Below, in pieces: positions 1 through 10,601 of a stretch of 64,000 bases of DNA. The notes beneath the pieces are model-generated. The model did no database searches and was not told where the DNA came from. It saw only the letters and a list, made by a program, of their open reading frames with translations. The DNA lies in contig JAPQWV010001400.1 in NCBI GenBank assembly GCA_027422505.1, positions 26,827-90,826 of the forward strand. The letters run 5' to 3'. Each line of letters starts with the position of its first letter. Positions within the stretch are counted from its first letter, which is position 1. The stretch comes from Craterostigma plantagineum. Its lineage: Eukaryota; Streptophyta; Magnoliopsida; Lamiales; Linderniaceae. Both the position numbers and the translations under genes were made by a program.

Positions 1-964
1 TCTGGTTCGGGCGGTCCTTTTTCTTGGCAAGAAGAGCATAACATGAAAGAAGCCATTGTTGATGCCGTTCTTGAGAATCCACCTGCCTCAGAACTAAAGT
101 TTCTCCAAGTTTATCCGAAGAGCTTCAACTCAACTTAAAAAAGTCAAAATCTGCCGAGACGAAAGAAGATTCTTTCCAACATTCAGAACTTGACGGTTTT
201 GACGATGAACAATGGGATAACTGGGGCGACGATGAAGCTGATAAAGATTCAAGCAAAGGGCCAGAATATGGCGACTTGCAGCTAAAGCTAGAGCTACGAG
301 ATAGAGTCGACAATCTTTTCAAGTTCCTTCACAAGCGATCGAGCATGAAGAGAAATGCATTGGGCGGAGAGGGAAGTCGATCATGGAAACTCAACTTAAT
401 GACGATCCATATTCGCGTAAAGGCTTACTGTATAAACTTCTAACAAGTATACTAGACAAACAAGACATACCAGGATTGGAGTATCACTCATCCACTGTAG
501 GGCGGCTCTTTAAGAGCGGATTTGGGAGATTTGGCCTTGGACAGGCATGATCCTTTCCTTTTCCTTTCTTGGTTTTTTCCCGACATTGTTTGACATACTA
601 ATTATTTCTTTCTTTTCTGTTAAACCCTACAGGCGAAACCTAGTCTCGCCGAGCAGAACATCATCCTAATATTTGTGATCGGGGGCATTAATGGAATCGA
701 GGTTTTACATTCTGTTTTACTCTTTTATTGCCAGCATCATTATATTGGAGAGATGAGTTATCATTTATCTTTAGCGTATGAAAATTACTTTGTTGTGATG
801 ATTTCTGAAAACTGTGCTCGGCATGCATTCGATAGGTACGTGAAGTTCAAGAGGCCTTGGCTGCAAGCAGCAAGCCTGATATTGATATAATACTCGGTGG
901 TACGACTTTTCTTACCCCAAACGACATGGCGGAGCTTCTTTTCGGAAGCTATAGCCATATGTAA
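1..964 (+). CDS. MIP3-like: Sec1-family protein, MIP3/SCFD2-like, 3' exons (partial)
   Basis: C-terminal part of a Sec1/Munc18-like protein. In plants MIP3 works with the MAG2/Dsl1-type tethering complex in Golgi-to-ER transport. I read three exons: 1-544, 633-701 and 836-964, ending in TAA. Intron 1 starts with GC and ends with AG, intron 2 is GT-AG, and all junctions fall between codons. Recognisable segments are SGSGGPFSWQEEH at the left edge, an acidic stretch with DNWGDDEAD, LKLELRDRVDNLFKFLHK, the run GLEYHSSTVGRLFKSGFGRF, IFVIGGING and LGGTTFLTPNDMAELLFG, in the order I recall for MIP3 C-termini. The frame breaks twice: one base is missing near 109 and one near 399, both next to short homopolymers. 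Either the copy is recently broken or these are assembly errors. The 5' part lies outside the window. Identification is from remembered family motifs, not a search. Confidence 0.8.
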
Positions 965-1470
965 GATCAGCTTTGTGCAGCTTTGACATGTTTCGTTATT
1001 GCATGCCCATGTATGTTTTGTTAAATCCATATTCAGGTTCCATGGATGCATTGCTTAGGAAAGATAAGTCTTTACTTTTAGTTTTATTGTGTGTTGCATC
1101 AAAATTTCAGAAATCTTATTACATATGAAGTAAATATGTACGTCAACTCTATGGTTTTTCTGAATTGACTAGTCAACCTCTGGATAGCTACTCACTTTTG
1201 TTCTTAAACTGAGCTTTTCTGTTTGTATTCGGATTTGAGATGTGTAGTCTCATTATTTTATGACTTTAATTCAAGATAAATCATATTAATCCTCAGTATT
1301 TATTTAAAATACTGTTACAACTAAAGTTCAACTCGTGTGATGTAGGTATAATGACCAGTTCTTGAGGATGCATTATACATAAAATCTTCGTAATGCCTTC
1401 CTTCAATTTCTTACTCCTTTTTTAGCTATAGATGATAATTTAATATGATATCTTATTATGTAAAATTATA
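965..1470. other. 3' flank of the Sec1-like gene, no gene seen
   Basis: AT-rich non-coding DNA after the stop codon of the Sec1-like gene. The first few hundred bases probably hold its 3' UTR and polyadenylation region, but no signal is clear enough to place. No ORF or repeat is recognised. Confidence 0.5.
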
Positions 1471-2040
1471 TCCGAACCGTTTTAATTTGGTTCGGTTCGG
1501 TTCATTATAATTCGGTTCGGTTTTTTCGGTTCGGTTTTTCGGTTAGGAATTTAATATCAACAAAAAAATATTATGAGCTGAAAATACATAAAATAATTTA
1601 TAGTTATTAAAAACAAAGAAGATTTATGGAACGTGACATGTAGCAAAATAATTCAAAGGTCCGAAAAAAAACATGGAAATGGAATAAAATCTAACCAAAA
1701 TATAAAAACATTCTTCTGAAGATATAATAAATTATTTGGAAGAAAAATAGTATTTGATTGGTGAGAAAAACATTCACCTAAAAATGAAAAAAAGTATACC
1801 AATAAAATTATATTTACTGTGTTGTTTATGTTATGGGAGAAAACAACAGATTTTTGATATTTTCTCATTTTTAATGTAGTATGATAATTTCAGTTCGGTT
1901 TTTCGGTTTTACGTCTGCCTAATCGATATCCGAACCATTTTGGTTCTACAATCGGTTCGGTTTTTCGGTTCCACTCTTTTGGGTTCGGTTGTTTACGTTT
2001 CGGTCGGTCTTTTTGATTTTCGATTAATTTGAACACTTAC
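1471..2040. repeat. GGTTCGG-rich repeat, possible MITE
   Basis: Two blocks rich in GGTTCGGTTTTTCGGTT-type words (about 1471-1550 and 1891-2040) flank about 340 bases of AT-rich DNA. Both blocks have the same polarity and contain several short direct repeats plus words such as CCGAACC that can pair with them. Similar runs are scattered in many plant genomes and are often linked to non-autonomous DNA transposons. I could not define terminal inverted repeats or a target duplication, so the element class is open. Confidence 0.45.
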
Positions 2041-2322
2041 GAATTTGAAATTCGTAAGGCACCTCAACTCAAATCATTAGTGAAGAAATAGATAAATGCA
2101 TAAATAAAACTAGCCTTCACTTTAAAACTAAATTTGAATATATTAAGCCCAAAAATAATTTATTTAGGATTCAGAAATATAATATAACATGTCAACCTCA
2201 CCGGTGTAAATAAATCCCCGCCCCGATCCACCGAAAACCAGAAAAACACTAAACAAAAAATAAAACTTCCCACAGCCAAAAAATAAAAACCCACCGCCGC
2301 TCCTCACGCACGCACGACCGTC

Positions 2323-2690
2323 ATGTCATCTTCCGACGGCAGCCAAACACCACCACCCACATACCCGACCCTAACACGACCCGAAAAACTCCGTCCTTCC
2401 CCGGCCGCGATGACTGTTGGTCGGAGGAGGCGACGCGGACGCTGATCGAGGCGTGGGGCTCCCACTACCTCGAACTGAACAAGGGAAACCTCCGTCAAAA
2501 GCACTGGGAAGAAGTCGCCGCCGCCGTCAACTCCGCCCACGGACTCCGCCGCACCGACGTCTAGTGCAAGAACCGCATCGGCACCGCGAAGAAGAGGTAC
2601 AAGGCCGAGAAAGCCCGAATCCTCCGCTCCGGCGGGCGGTACCAGGCGGCGTGGCCCCACTTCGCCGCCCTCGATTCCCTCATAGGATGC
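2323..2690 (+). pseudogene. Trihelix transcription factor (ASIL/GT-like), broken
   Basis: GC-rich remnant of a trihelix (Myb/SANT-like) DNA-binding protein. A start ATG lies at 2323. The trihelix domain begins at about 2409 in a different frame, with [17 protein letters not shown], then [43 protein letters not shown] and AALDSLIG. These fit the three tryptophan-containing helices and the following amphipathic helix of the ASIL/6b-interacting subfamily. Breaks: a one-base frame change between the ATG and the domain, and an in-frame TAG (2562-2564) right after RRTDV where the family usually has glutamine (CAG to TAG). The reading stops matching at about 2690, where copia sequence begins, so the C-terminal part is missing. 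The segment just upstream (2200-2322) is CT/AC-rich and may be its old leader. Confidence 0.75.
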
Positions 2691-2696
2691 AAAAAT

Positions 2697-2896
2697 TCTT
2701 CTTTTGAAGGAGCGCTTTGATAAATCAATGGTGCGCGGCTGTTTGCACTTTATAGGCAGATTAATACGATCAGACAAGGAACAAGTTCTGTCACGGACTA
2801 CTATTCGAAGCTACGACAACTATGGGATGAGTATGATAGTCTCATCCCCTCTCCTGCCGCAAATCTGTCTAAAGAATATGTGGAGTTCAGTGATCA
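2697..2896 (+). pseudogene. Copia D gag, upstream piece
   Basis: Fragment of the copia Gag domain (UBN2-like). Readable motifs are KERFDKS, then INTIRQGTSSVTDYYSKLRQ, LWDEYDSLIPSP and LSKEYVEFSD. One frame change lies near 2727. The last codons run into the GATCA target site of element A. The next piece of the same protein starts at 12124 with QLKMMQFVMGLN, so the two pieces belong to one former ORF. Confidence 0.85.
2892..2896. repeat. Left target-site duplication of element A (GATCA)
   Basis: GATCA directly precedes the TG of the left LTR of element A. The same five bases follow the terminal CA at 12123. This is the expected five-base duplication made by retroviral-type integrases. Confidence 0.9.
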
Positions 2897-3017
2897 TGTC
2901 AGGACCCGTCGTCCCGCCCTCGTATTCCGTTCTAATCCTAAGTATCTAATGCTTTGTTAAATCGCAAAGCGTAAAAATGCGAATAAAATTTTTCATTCTA
3001 AAGGTGCGTGCGGAAGT

Positions 3018-3025
3018 CTTATATA
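3018..3025 (-). promoter_or_regulatory. TATA box of element A LTR
   Basis: On the minus strand the LTR reads TTCTTTTGACATGTATATAA here. The same block occurs in the LTR of element C at about 18281-18300, so it is conserved between two Tekay-type families. Its place about 120 bases from the LTR end implies a short R-U5 region. Confidence 0.6.
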
Positions 3026-3483
3026 CATGTCAAAAGAATATTCGTAATTCGTTCTACAATTCGTCGTAGTAGTGTCTACACAAAATACAAGTGTGTGTGT
3101 GTGTGTGCAGCCAAAAGCTCCCTATGCGCCCGGCCTTCACAGGTCGTCATCCATACACACACTCCCACCCCAAAAGCAGCCGGATAGCTTCAAAAGATCG
3201 GCCTCGCATAATGGTCGGATCACGTACCGTGATCGTCGGTACCTACAACACACGTAACATAAAGAATGAGCCACCGAGGCTCAGTAAGCAGAAATTATGC
3301 ATGTATGCACGTGTCCTAACGATCGACAATCCGCGTCGTCGTTTTCTAATACTCATACTCTCTCTCTCTCATACTCTTGTTCTCTTTCTGACTCATACTC
3401 TTTTTCTTATACTCTTACTTCATACGGGCCCTCGGCTTTCTATCCCGCTATGCGCCATTTCATAGAGATCTCATGTGTGGAGG

Positions 3484-3700
3484 TTCGCACACTAGAAGGT
3501 CACCCGAAGGAATCTTCCCATTCTCAGTGTGGCCTCCACGCGGGCGCTTCTCACTGGTAGCCAACACCGTGGCCACTACCCCCGGAGGTCACCCGAAGGA
3601 ATCTTCCCTCCGGATAGTGCTTTACACGCTGGAAGGTCACCCGAAGGAATCTTCCCTTACTCAGCGTGTGCCCGGGGCCGCATCCTCCAGGTTTCATCTC
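3484..3700. repeat. Tandem repeat GGTCACCCGAAGGAATCTTC x3 in LTR A
   Basis: Three near-identical copies of GGTCACCCGAAGGAATCTTC start near 3498, 3588 and 3634, with GC-rich spacers that mention GTGGCC-type words. They are in the R-proximal half of the LTR. A looser relative (GGCGACCTGGAGGGTGCGACC) occurs in the Tekay-type LTR at about 35320 in the opposite orientation. Confidence 0.8.
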
Positions 3701-4329
3701 CCGCATACGGGGAATTTCCCCAGCCTCTTATGCAAGTCAGATAGCTTCATTCACCTTACCGACTGCATACACAGGCCTTATAGCTTCATTCGCCTTATTA
3801 GTCGCATATAGGCAAGCCGTGACTCTTCATTCGAGTCGACACCAACGCCAATATCGGCGAGTATACATCGCACACAGGCGATCTTACGCACGCTCGTACC
3901 TCGCGTCTTATACACTACGCATGCGTGCAAATGCTCATGCTATGCTCATGTACATATGCAAATCATACCATCATGCACCTAAATTAAGCATATCATACGT
4001 ACACATTTCATACAAAATACACGAGCACGTAATTCACATAATTGGACGCAGGCAAGTTACGTGTCGTGGTTGAATTTCTACTTACCTGTCGACCAAGCGT
4101 AATTAGTATCCTCCTCGTCCGCTCCTATCGTACGACCTTTAGATATAAATATCATCATATTAGTATTATGCCTTTATTACACTTAGGTCGAACTAAATTA
4201 TCGGACTACGTTAATTTTGCTAGAGTCCTAAATTGTTCGATTCTAATTAGGTTAAGTCCTCACTCGAAGTTTATTCTAAGGTATGGTACTAAATTCTTGA
4301 TCTATTAAGTTCGGCGAAGTTAGATGGTT

Positions 4330-5290
4330 GTTAGGAGTTCGATTTGCCCGATTTGTTTCTCATATTTCGCACATAGCATTGCCCGATTAATGCTCAATCT
4401 ACTTGGTTTCGGTCGATTTGGAAATCGCCGACTCATGGTATGCACTTCTTGATTTGCCCGATTAGTTGGTGTCGCAATTTGCCCGATTTGTGTAGCCACG
4501 AATTATGGCTTCGCCGAGAGCTTCTTAGGACATCAATTCGCCCGATTTCTTGGATGTTGCTCCTCATTTTGCCCGATTTAGTGTTGGTTAAGTTTGTCTT
4601 CGGCGATTTGTTCTCCTCATGCCACGTGTAGTATCCATTCAAATCGTCGATTTGTCGTGCATGGGATGAGTCCGCCCGATTTGTGACGTGAAGCATCTGA
4701 AATCGCCGCTTGCTTTCGTCATCGTGTCGTCATCTCATCCGCCCGATTCCATGCATGGGGTGATCATGGTATTTCGCCCGATTTGGGGTCTTTGAGAGGC
4801 AGAAATCGCCGAGCTCTTCAAGTGCAGTTTGTCCGATTTAAATCTTGCATGGAATCGCCCGATTTGTTGAGCTTGTTAAACTAGGGTTCGGCGATTTGTT
4901 TCCCGCATGCCGCGTGGGCTATCCAATTAAGTCGTCCCTCTAAATTGTTTTCGATCGATTTCTCTCATGCAACTAATCGGCCGATTTGTGGTGTATCAAA
5001 ACCAAATCGCCGAGACTTATGTTATATGAAATCTTATTTCCATCGCCCGATTTGTAGTCCTCATTCATTTCAGTCGGCCCCTTGTATGCGCATTTCGCCC
5101 GATTTGAAATGTCTAAATTGAAATTGTCGAAACTTATACTGTTTTTACTTATTTCCAAATCACACGATTATGTTAGGTTTCGAAGCATCTAGTACTACCT
5201 AAGCTAAGTCGCCCGATTTCTAGGGTTTCTTAAGCTACCCGATTCGATCAACCTAAATTCATCTACCCAAAATCACAGCCATCGTCCCAT
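4330..5290. repeat. CGCCCGATTT interspersed motif array in LTR A
   Basis: About two dozen occurrences of CGCCCGATTT or close variants (GCCCGATTT, TCGCCGA), spaced irregularly at 20-60 bases, mostly in one orientation (AAATCGGGCGA on the element's strand). The shorter LTR copy (10612-11290) repeats the same pattern. Spacing is too irregular and the unit too short for a CRISPR or classical satellite. Confidence 0.85.
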
Positions 5291-6043
5291 CTACCCAGAA
5301 TTTCTAAGTTCTCAGGTTTCCTTCTACCTCAAAATCGTTACTGCATTCCCAAGGACGGTCCCATACTAAGGTTGTAAGCCCTTAAATATGTTAATCTACC
5401 AAAATCTCCAAGAAACCTTAAAATTACATATTTACTCCCCAACTAGGGTTTTTCCATAGATTTTCGAGACTAATCACTTAGGCAGTTTAAGTTACAAAAT
5501 TGTAAGAGTTGTAAGGAGATGTTTCGCTTACTATGTTGGGTCTTCAAGCTACTTGGTGTGCTCTTTGCGTGAAATTCCTCTCGGCTCCTTCCCTCCTTTC
5601 CTTCTTTCTAATTTTCGATGGTTTGGAGTGGTATTGTGGGTTTTAGGATATTAGATTAGATATTTTGTATTCATAGGCATGGGTTTCCTCAATTCAAGGA
5701 GGTTTTGTCTCCCAAGTGGGTTTTTCTCTCAATGGATTGGGCCTAATTTCCTTTTTTAGCCCACTTGGTAATTCCTATTGTGATAAGTTCATGGTGCGAA
5801 ATAACTTCCTAGTCCAATTAGATGCTTCATGGTCCATTAGACCCTAATCCATATTCCTATTTACCGTTCTCGAGAATTTCCTATTTTGTTGGTAGTCATC
5901 GTAAACACATAATTGTTGGCTCATAATTGCATGTAATTCACAGTATGATTCACGAGCATAAAATTCATACATCACGTAAGCGTTCAACATGTACGCAATT
6001 ATCATGCATTTACGTAAGTCATACACGTAATTTATTGGCCGAC

Positions 6044-7554
6044 CTAATTTGCGGGGATCGGGGTCCTACATCCTCCCCCCTTAAGGAGGATTTCGCCCCC
6101 GAAATCAACCCGTGTGAAACAACTCGGGAAACGAATTCTCATTTCGTCCTCCCGTTCCCATGTGGCTTCTTCAGTGGACTGGTTCCTCCACAATACTTTT
6201 ACTAACGAAATATCTTTATTCCTTAGTTTCTTGGTTTCATACATCAATATTTCCACCGGAATCTCTTCGTAGCTTAGATCCGGTTTCAATTGTTGATGTA
6301 GAGACTCGTTTCCTAGCACGTGGTTCGGGTCAGCTAGGTACTTTCGTATGGTTGAGACGTGGAACACGTCATGCACTTGCGATAATGACGCAGGCAGCTC
6401 CAGTTGGTATGCTACCTCGCCTACTCTCTTCAGTATCCTAAATGGTCCTATGTACCTAGGACTTAGCTTTCCTTTCTTCCCAAATCTCTTCACGCCTTTC
6501 ATCGGCGATACTTTCACGAACACCATATCGTCTTCTTTCAATTCCAGTGGTCGATGTCTTCGATCAGCGTAGCTTTTCTGTCGACTCTGTGCCGTTCGCA
6601 TTCTTTCTCGTATGGTGGTAATGGCTTCCGTCATTTCTCGTACTATGTCCGGGCCTAATATTGCCCGTTCGCCCACCTCGTCCCAATGTACTGGGATCTG
6701 CACCTACGCCCGTATAGCGCTTCGTACGGTGCCATCCCAATGGTGACGTGGTAGCTATTGTTATATGAGAACTCGATCAGTGGGAGGTACTTACTCCAAT
6801 TCCATTTGAAATCGAGTACACACGCTCGGAGCATGTCCTCCAGGGTCTGAATGGTTCGCTCGGACTGACCGTCCGTCTGCGGATGGTAGGCAGTACTAAA
6901 AGATAGCTTCGTTCCCATCGTCTTTTGCAAGCTCGTGCAGAATTTCGAAAGAAATCTGGAGTCGCGATCCGAGACTATCGACGATGGAACGCCGTGCAGT
7001 CGCACTATCTCCTGAATATAGAGCTCCGCGTACCGTTCCATGGAAAACGTTGTGCTAATAGGTAGGAAGTGGGCAGACTTGGTGAGTCTGTCGACAATTA
7101 CCCAAATTGCATCGTGCCCCTTCGTGTTCCTCGGTAGTCCTACTACGAAATCCATGGTAATGTTATCCCATTTCCATTTCGGAATGGGTAACGGTTGTAG
7201 GGTTCCCGCCGGCCTTTGATGCTCGGCTTTTATCTGCTGGCACGTCAGGCACTTACCCTCGAAAGTCGCGATGTCCTTTTTCATGCCTGGCCACCAGTAG
7301 TTCTCCTTTAAGCCTCTGTACATCTTTGTTGCTCCTGGATGTACTGAGTATGCAGTGGCATGGGCTTCCGTCATTATCGTCTTTCTTAGCTCAGCGTTGT
7401 CTGGTACGTACAACCGATCCTTGAAATACAGTCGTCCGTCTTCCCGTACTATGAAGTCTCCAGTCGTTCGTTCGGGCTGTGCCTCCTTAATTTTCGTGTA
7501 CAATTCGTCTGCTCCTAGCGCTGTCTTAATTTGATCCAGTAGTGTTGGTTGCAA
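6044..7554 (-). pseudogene. Element A integrase with chromodomain-like tail
   Basis: Integrase of the Tekay-type polyprotein. The zinc-binding region reads [20 protein letters not shown] and later [11 protein letters not shown]. The catalytic core shows MDFVVGLP (first Asp), IVSDRDSRF (second Asp) and a [14 protein letters not shown] stretch with the Glu. A GKLSPRYIGPF motif and a chromodomain-like segment (SYEEIPVEIL, LVKVLWRN, EEATWERE) follow. The frame changes once near 6712, where the sequence after YGRRCRS continues in another frame. Otherwise the protein is nearly intact. The C-terminus passes through the polypurine tract and stops inside the LTR at 6044. The chromodomain class may guide integration into heterochromatin; that is inferred from the family. 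Confidence 0.88.
6071..6082 (-). other. Polypurine tract of element A
   Basis: On the minus strand AAGGGGGGAGGA lies directly before the TG of the 3' LTR. This is the plus-strand DNA primer site for reverse transcription. The pol reading frame runs through it (LLKGGGC), as is common in this lineage. Confidence 0.9.
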
Positions 7555-7565
7555 AGTTAAGGCTG

Positions 7566-8709
7566 CTAGCTGCGCCTCAACTTCGCTAACCTTACGACTT
7601 CTACTTCCAGCAGTTGCAGTTCTGCACTGACTGCTTTTCGGCTTAAGGCATCGGCTACTATGTTCGCCTTGCCTGGGTGGTAGTTGATTACGCAGTCGTA
7701 ATCCTTAACTAACTCTAACCACCTCCTTTGCCTCATGTTTAGCTCTTTCTGAGTAAAGAAATACTTGAGGCTCTTGTGGTCAGTGTATATCTCACACCGC
7801 TCTCCGTAGAGGTAATGCCTCCATATCTTGAGAGCAAAGACCACTGCTGCCAGTTCTAAGTCGTGCGTCGGGTAGTTTTTCTCGTACTCTTTTAGTTGAC
7901 GAGAGGCGTATGCTACTACATTCCCGTTCTGCATTAGCACACACCCAACCCATTCTTCGACGCATCGCTATACACCGTAAACCCTCCAGTTCCCGATGGT
8001 ATTGTGAGAACTGGGGCCGTCGTAAGCCTTTCTTTCAGCTCTTGGAAGCTCTGTTCGCATTCCGTGGTCCACTGAAATGGCGTATTCTTCCTGGTCAACT
8101 TCGTCAGTGTAGACGCTATCTTTGAGAAATCCTTGATGAATTTCCTGTAATAACCCGCCAGGCCTAGGAAACTTCGTACTTCCGTTACATTGGTCGGTCT
8201 GGGCCAGTTGCTGATGGCTTCTATCTTGTTCGGGTCTACGGAAATTCCTGCTCCTGATACTATATGCCCCAAGAATGCGACTTGGTCAAGCCAAAATTCA
8301 CACTTCTTGAACTTGGCATAAAGTTGCTTATCCCGTAATATACTCAGAACTATTTTCAGATGTTCTTCATGTTCCTCCTTTGTCTTTGAGTAAATTAGGA
8401 TGTCATCTATGAAGACGATGACAAACCTATCTAGATAGGGTTTGAACACCCGGTTCATTAAGTCCATAAAGGCTGCGGCGCATTAGTCAGCCCGAATGGC
8501 ATCACTAGGAACTCGTAATGGCCATATCGGGTACTAAAGGCTGTCTTCGGGATATCTTCTTTCCAAATCCTTAATTGATGATAGCCCGATCTCAAGTCGA
8601 TCTTAGAGAAAACTGTTGCACCTTGTAATTGATCGAACAGATCGTCTATCCTAGGGAGTGGGTACTTGTTCTTAATCGTTAACTTGTTCAACTCTCTAAG
8701 TCTATGCAT
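7566..8709 (-). pseudogene. Element A reverse transcriptase and RNase H
   Basis: Palm and RNase H domains of the gypsy polyprotein. In order: [47 protein letters not shown], then [13 protein letters not shown] (catalytic YIDD-type motif, FIDD here), [21 protein letters not shown], and RNase H with [44 protein letters not shown] and VADALSRK. Frame changes separate the pieces near 8465 and 7940. No large deletion is visible, so decay is mild. Confidence 0.9.
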
Positions 8710-9665
8710 AATCGCATGGACCCATCCTTCTTTTTCACGAATAGCACCGGCGCTCCCCAGGGAGAGAAACTCGGCTGTATGAGCTCTTTCTGCAGGAGTT
8801 CGTTGAGTTGGTCCTTTAACTCCTTCATCTCCGTCGGTGCTAGCCGATATGGGGTCTTAGATACTGGTGCCGCTCCAGGTACCAGATCTATAGCGAACTC
8901 TATTCCGATCGGTGGTAGTCCCGGTAACTCCTCGGGAAATACATCAGGGAAGTCCTTAACTACCGGCACTTCCTCGAGTTTCGGGGAGACATTCCCTTCC
9001 GACTTGATGGCGAATACCAAGTAGGCTTCGCACCCTGATTTGATCAGTCGTTGGGCTTTTAACGCTGATATCTTTGAGATCATGGTCCCCTTGCTGGTTC
9101 CTACGAACTTAAGGGGGTCATCCCCGTCCGTATTGAGCCTGACTATCTTGCGGTGGCAGTCTATGACAGCTCCGTACTTCGATAGCCAATCCATTCCGAG
9201 GATCACCTCATAATCATTCATGGGAATAATTATGAGGTCTATGGGCAGTTCCTTGTCCCCGATTGCTATTGGACAATCCCGTAAAACCTGATTGGTTTGG
9301 GTGGGATTCCCGTTCGGAACTGTTACCCTAAACTCGCACTCAGCTCGGTGAGGCGTGACTCCTACCCTCGTGACATACTTAGTGGACGCGAACGAGTGTG
9401 TCGCTCCTGAGTCGACTAGGATGCAAGTGGGGGTTTCGTAGACGAGGAGGGTACCTGTCACTACGGCCGGGTTATTTTCCGCTTCCTCTGAGGTTATAGT
9501 GTAGACCCGGGCCGGTACCCTTGGTGGTGCTGCCTGGTTCCCAGCTTGACTTTCGGATCCACCTTCGGACATGCCCTCAGATAATGGCCCGTCTTGCCAC
9601 ATTTGAAGCAGACGGCATTCTGGGAGTTGCAGACTCCCATGTGCCTCCGTGCACACTTCGGGCAT
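8688..9665 (-). pseudogene. Element A protease and start of reverse transcriptase
   Basis: Retropepsin-like protease with the active-site motif [12 protein letters not shown] near 9384-9420, followed by [20 protein letters not shown], typical of plant chromoviruses. The linker carries [12 protein letters not shown] and the reverse transcriptase begins with [20 protein letters not shown]. The ORF runs in one frame for 325 codons and leaves frame at LCID. Upstream it connects to gag by another frame change. Confidence 0.88.
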
Positions 9666-10512
9666 ACGGGTAGGTCCAACTGGGGTCTACCCTGGTTTGG
9701 GTTGAATTGTGGGGGTGGTCCCGGTCGATTCGGGAAATTTGGTTTTCCACCCTTGGCTACGAACTGCCGCTTTGGGTTGCTTCCGCTCCCTTGTGGCCCT
9801 TGTACAACTTGCACTTTGCCTCCTGGGCGCGAGCAATTCTTGCCTCGGCTTGCTCCGCCACAAGCGCCCTCTCAGCCACCTGCGCGTACGTGACTCCTTG
9901 TGTTCCGGCCATGCTCACGTCTCGGTATAGCTCGGGCTTCAGTCCCTCCATAAACCGCTCAATCTTGAGTGCGTCCGTACTGACCATGTGAGCAGCGAAC
10001 CTTGGAGCTGCTCGAACTTCCTGATATACTCCGCCACGGTCATTGCCCCTTGGCAGAGGTTGATGAACTCGTTCATCCGCTGGGCTCTGACAGGGGCGGT
10101 GTAGTACTTCCCACGAAAAATCTCCTTGAACCGATCCCAGCTCATCGTTAACGGGTTCTCGATGGTTGAGACGGTATCCCACCAGTGTCCAGCGCTCCCC
10201 CTCAAAAGGTAGGCAGCGCACATGGCTTTTTCCGCCTCAGGCGTACGGCTATGCTGGAACATATTTTCCAGCGTCCTTAACCAGTCCTCGGCAGAAGTGG
10301 GGTGTACAGCATCCTCGAGCAATGGGGTGGGGGAGGTAGGTTGGTTGATTGTCCACCAGCGTTTTGCTGCTGGATCAGCTGCTGGATCTGGGCCGACTGT
10401 TGCCGGACCAGTTCCATGAGTTGCAGGATGGTAGCATCCCGACTGTCGATAGGGTTATTAGGGTCCCTACCTTGATCCGACTCCCTACTTCCTTCACCCT
10501 AAGTCTTACCAT
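9494..10512 (-). pseudogene. Element A gag (capsid and zinc knuckle)
   Basis: Gag region in three overlapping frame pieces. A start codon sits at 10512-10510. The capsid part shows EDWLRTLENMFQHS, LLRGSAGHWWDTV, FRGKYYTAPVRAQRMNEF and YIRKFEQL, then after a frame change FAAHMVSTDALKIERFMEGL and AEQAEARIARAQEA. After another change come a proline-rich linker and the zinc knuckle [14 protein letters not shown] (about 9568-9610), preceded by a [12 protein letters not shown] half-knuckle. Element C at 18579 encodes a closely similar protein. Confidence 0.87.
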
Positions 10513-10601
10513 TTTCACCTATCCTGACAATTCCTAAGGCCAATAAATCAAACCATACAAACAATTCACATAACATGGTACTTACAAGCAAGGCCGCTTC
10601 T

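Larger units (their letters stand above)
2897..6070 (-). repeat. 3' LTR of element A (full length, 3.17 kb)
   Basis: Begins TG and ends CA on the plus strand (TGTCAGG to CCTACA). Positions 4549-6070 match 10602-12123, the remaining part of the other LTR, with few differences. Positions 2897-4548 have no partner in this element. On the element's own strand it contains an array of AAATCGGGCGA-like words (5290 to 4330), three GGTCACCCGAAGGAATCTTC repeats (reverse complement sense, 3484-3700), and a promoter-like TTGACATGTATATAAG close to its end. Short ORFs seen inside are not conserved and are not real genes. Confidence 0.88.

Noticed and set aside
785..1051. An 88-codon minus-strand frame.
   Set aside because: It overlaps the last exon of the Sec1-like gene in antisense and matches no family I know.
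2304..2777. A 157-codon minus-strand frame rich in Gly, Val and Ala.
   Set aside because: It is the shadow of the GC-rich trihelix coding sequence on the other strand.
3091..3110. GT microsatellite near 3091 as a regulatory element.
   Set aside because: A short GTGTGTGT run inside the LTR of element A with no supporting context.
3072..4308. Several overlapping plus-strand frames of 60-135 codons, including His/Ser-rich ones.
   Set aside because: They lie in the LTR of element A, overlap one another in different frames and follow the tandem repeats there.
4330..5290. CRISPR-like array from the repeated CGCCCGATTT words.
   Set aside because: Units are about 10 bases, degenerate and irregularly spaced, and the host is a plant. 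The array is part of an LTR.
8704..9991. Plus-strand frames of 70-106 codons opposite the protease and gag of element A.
   Set aside because: They are antisense shadows of well-supported coding sequence.
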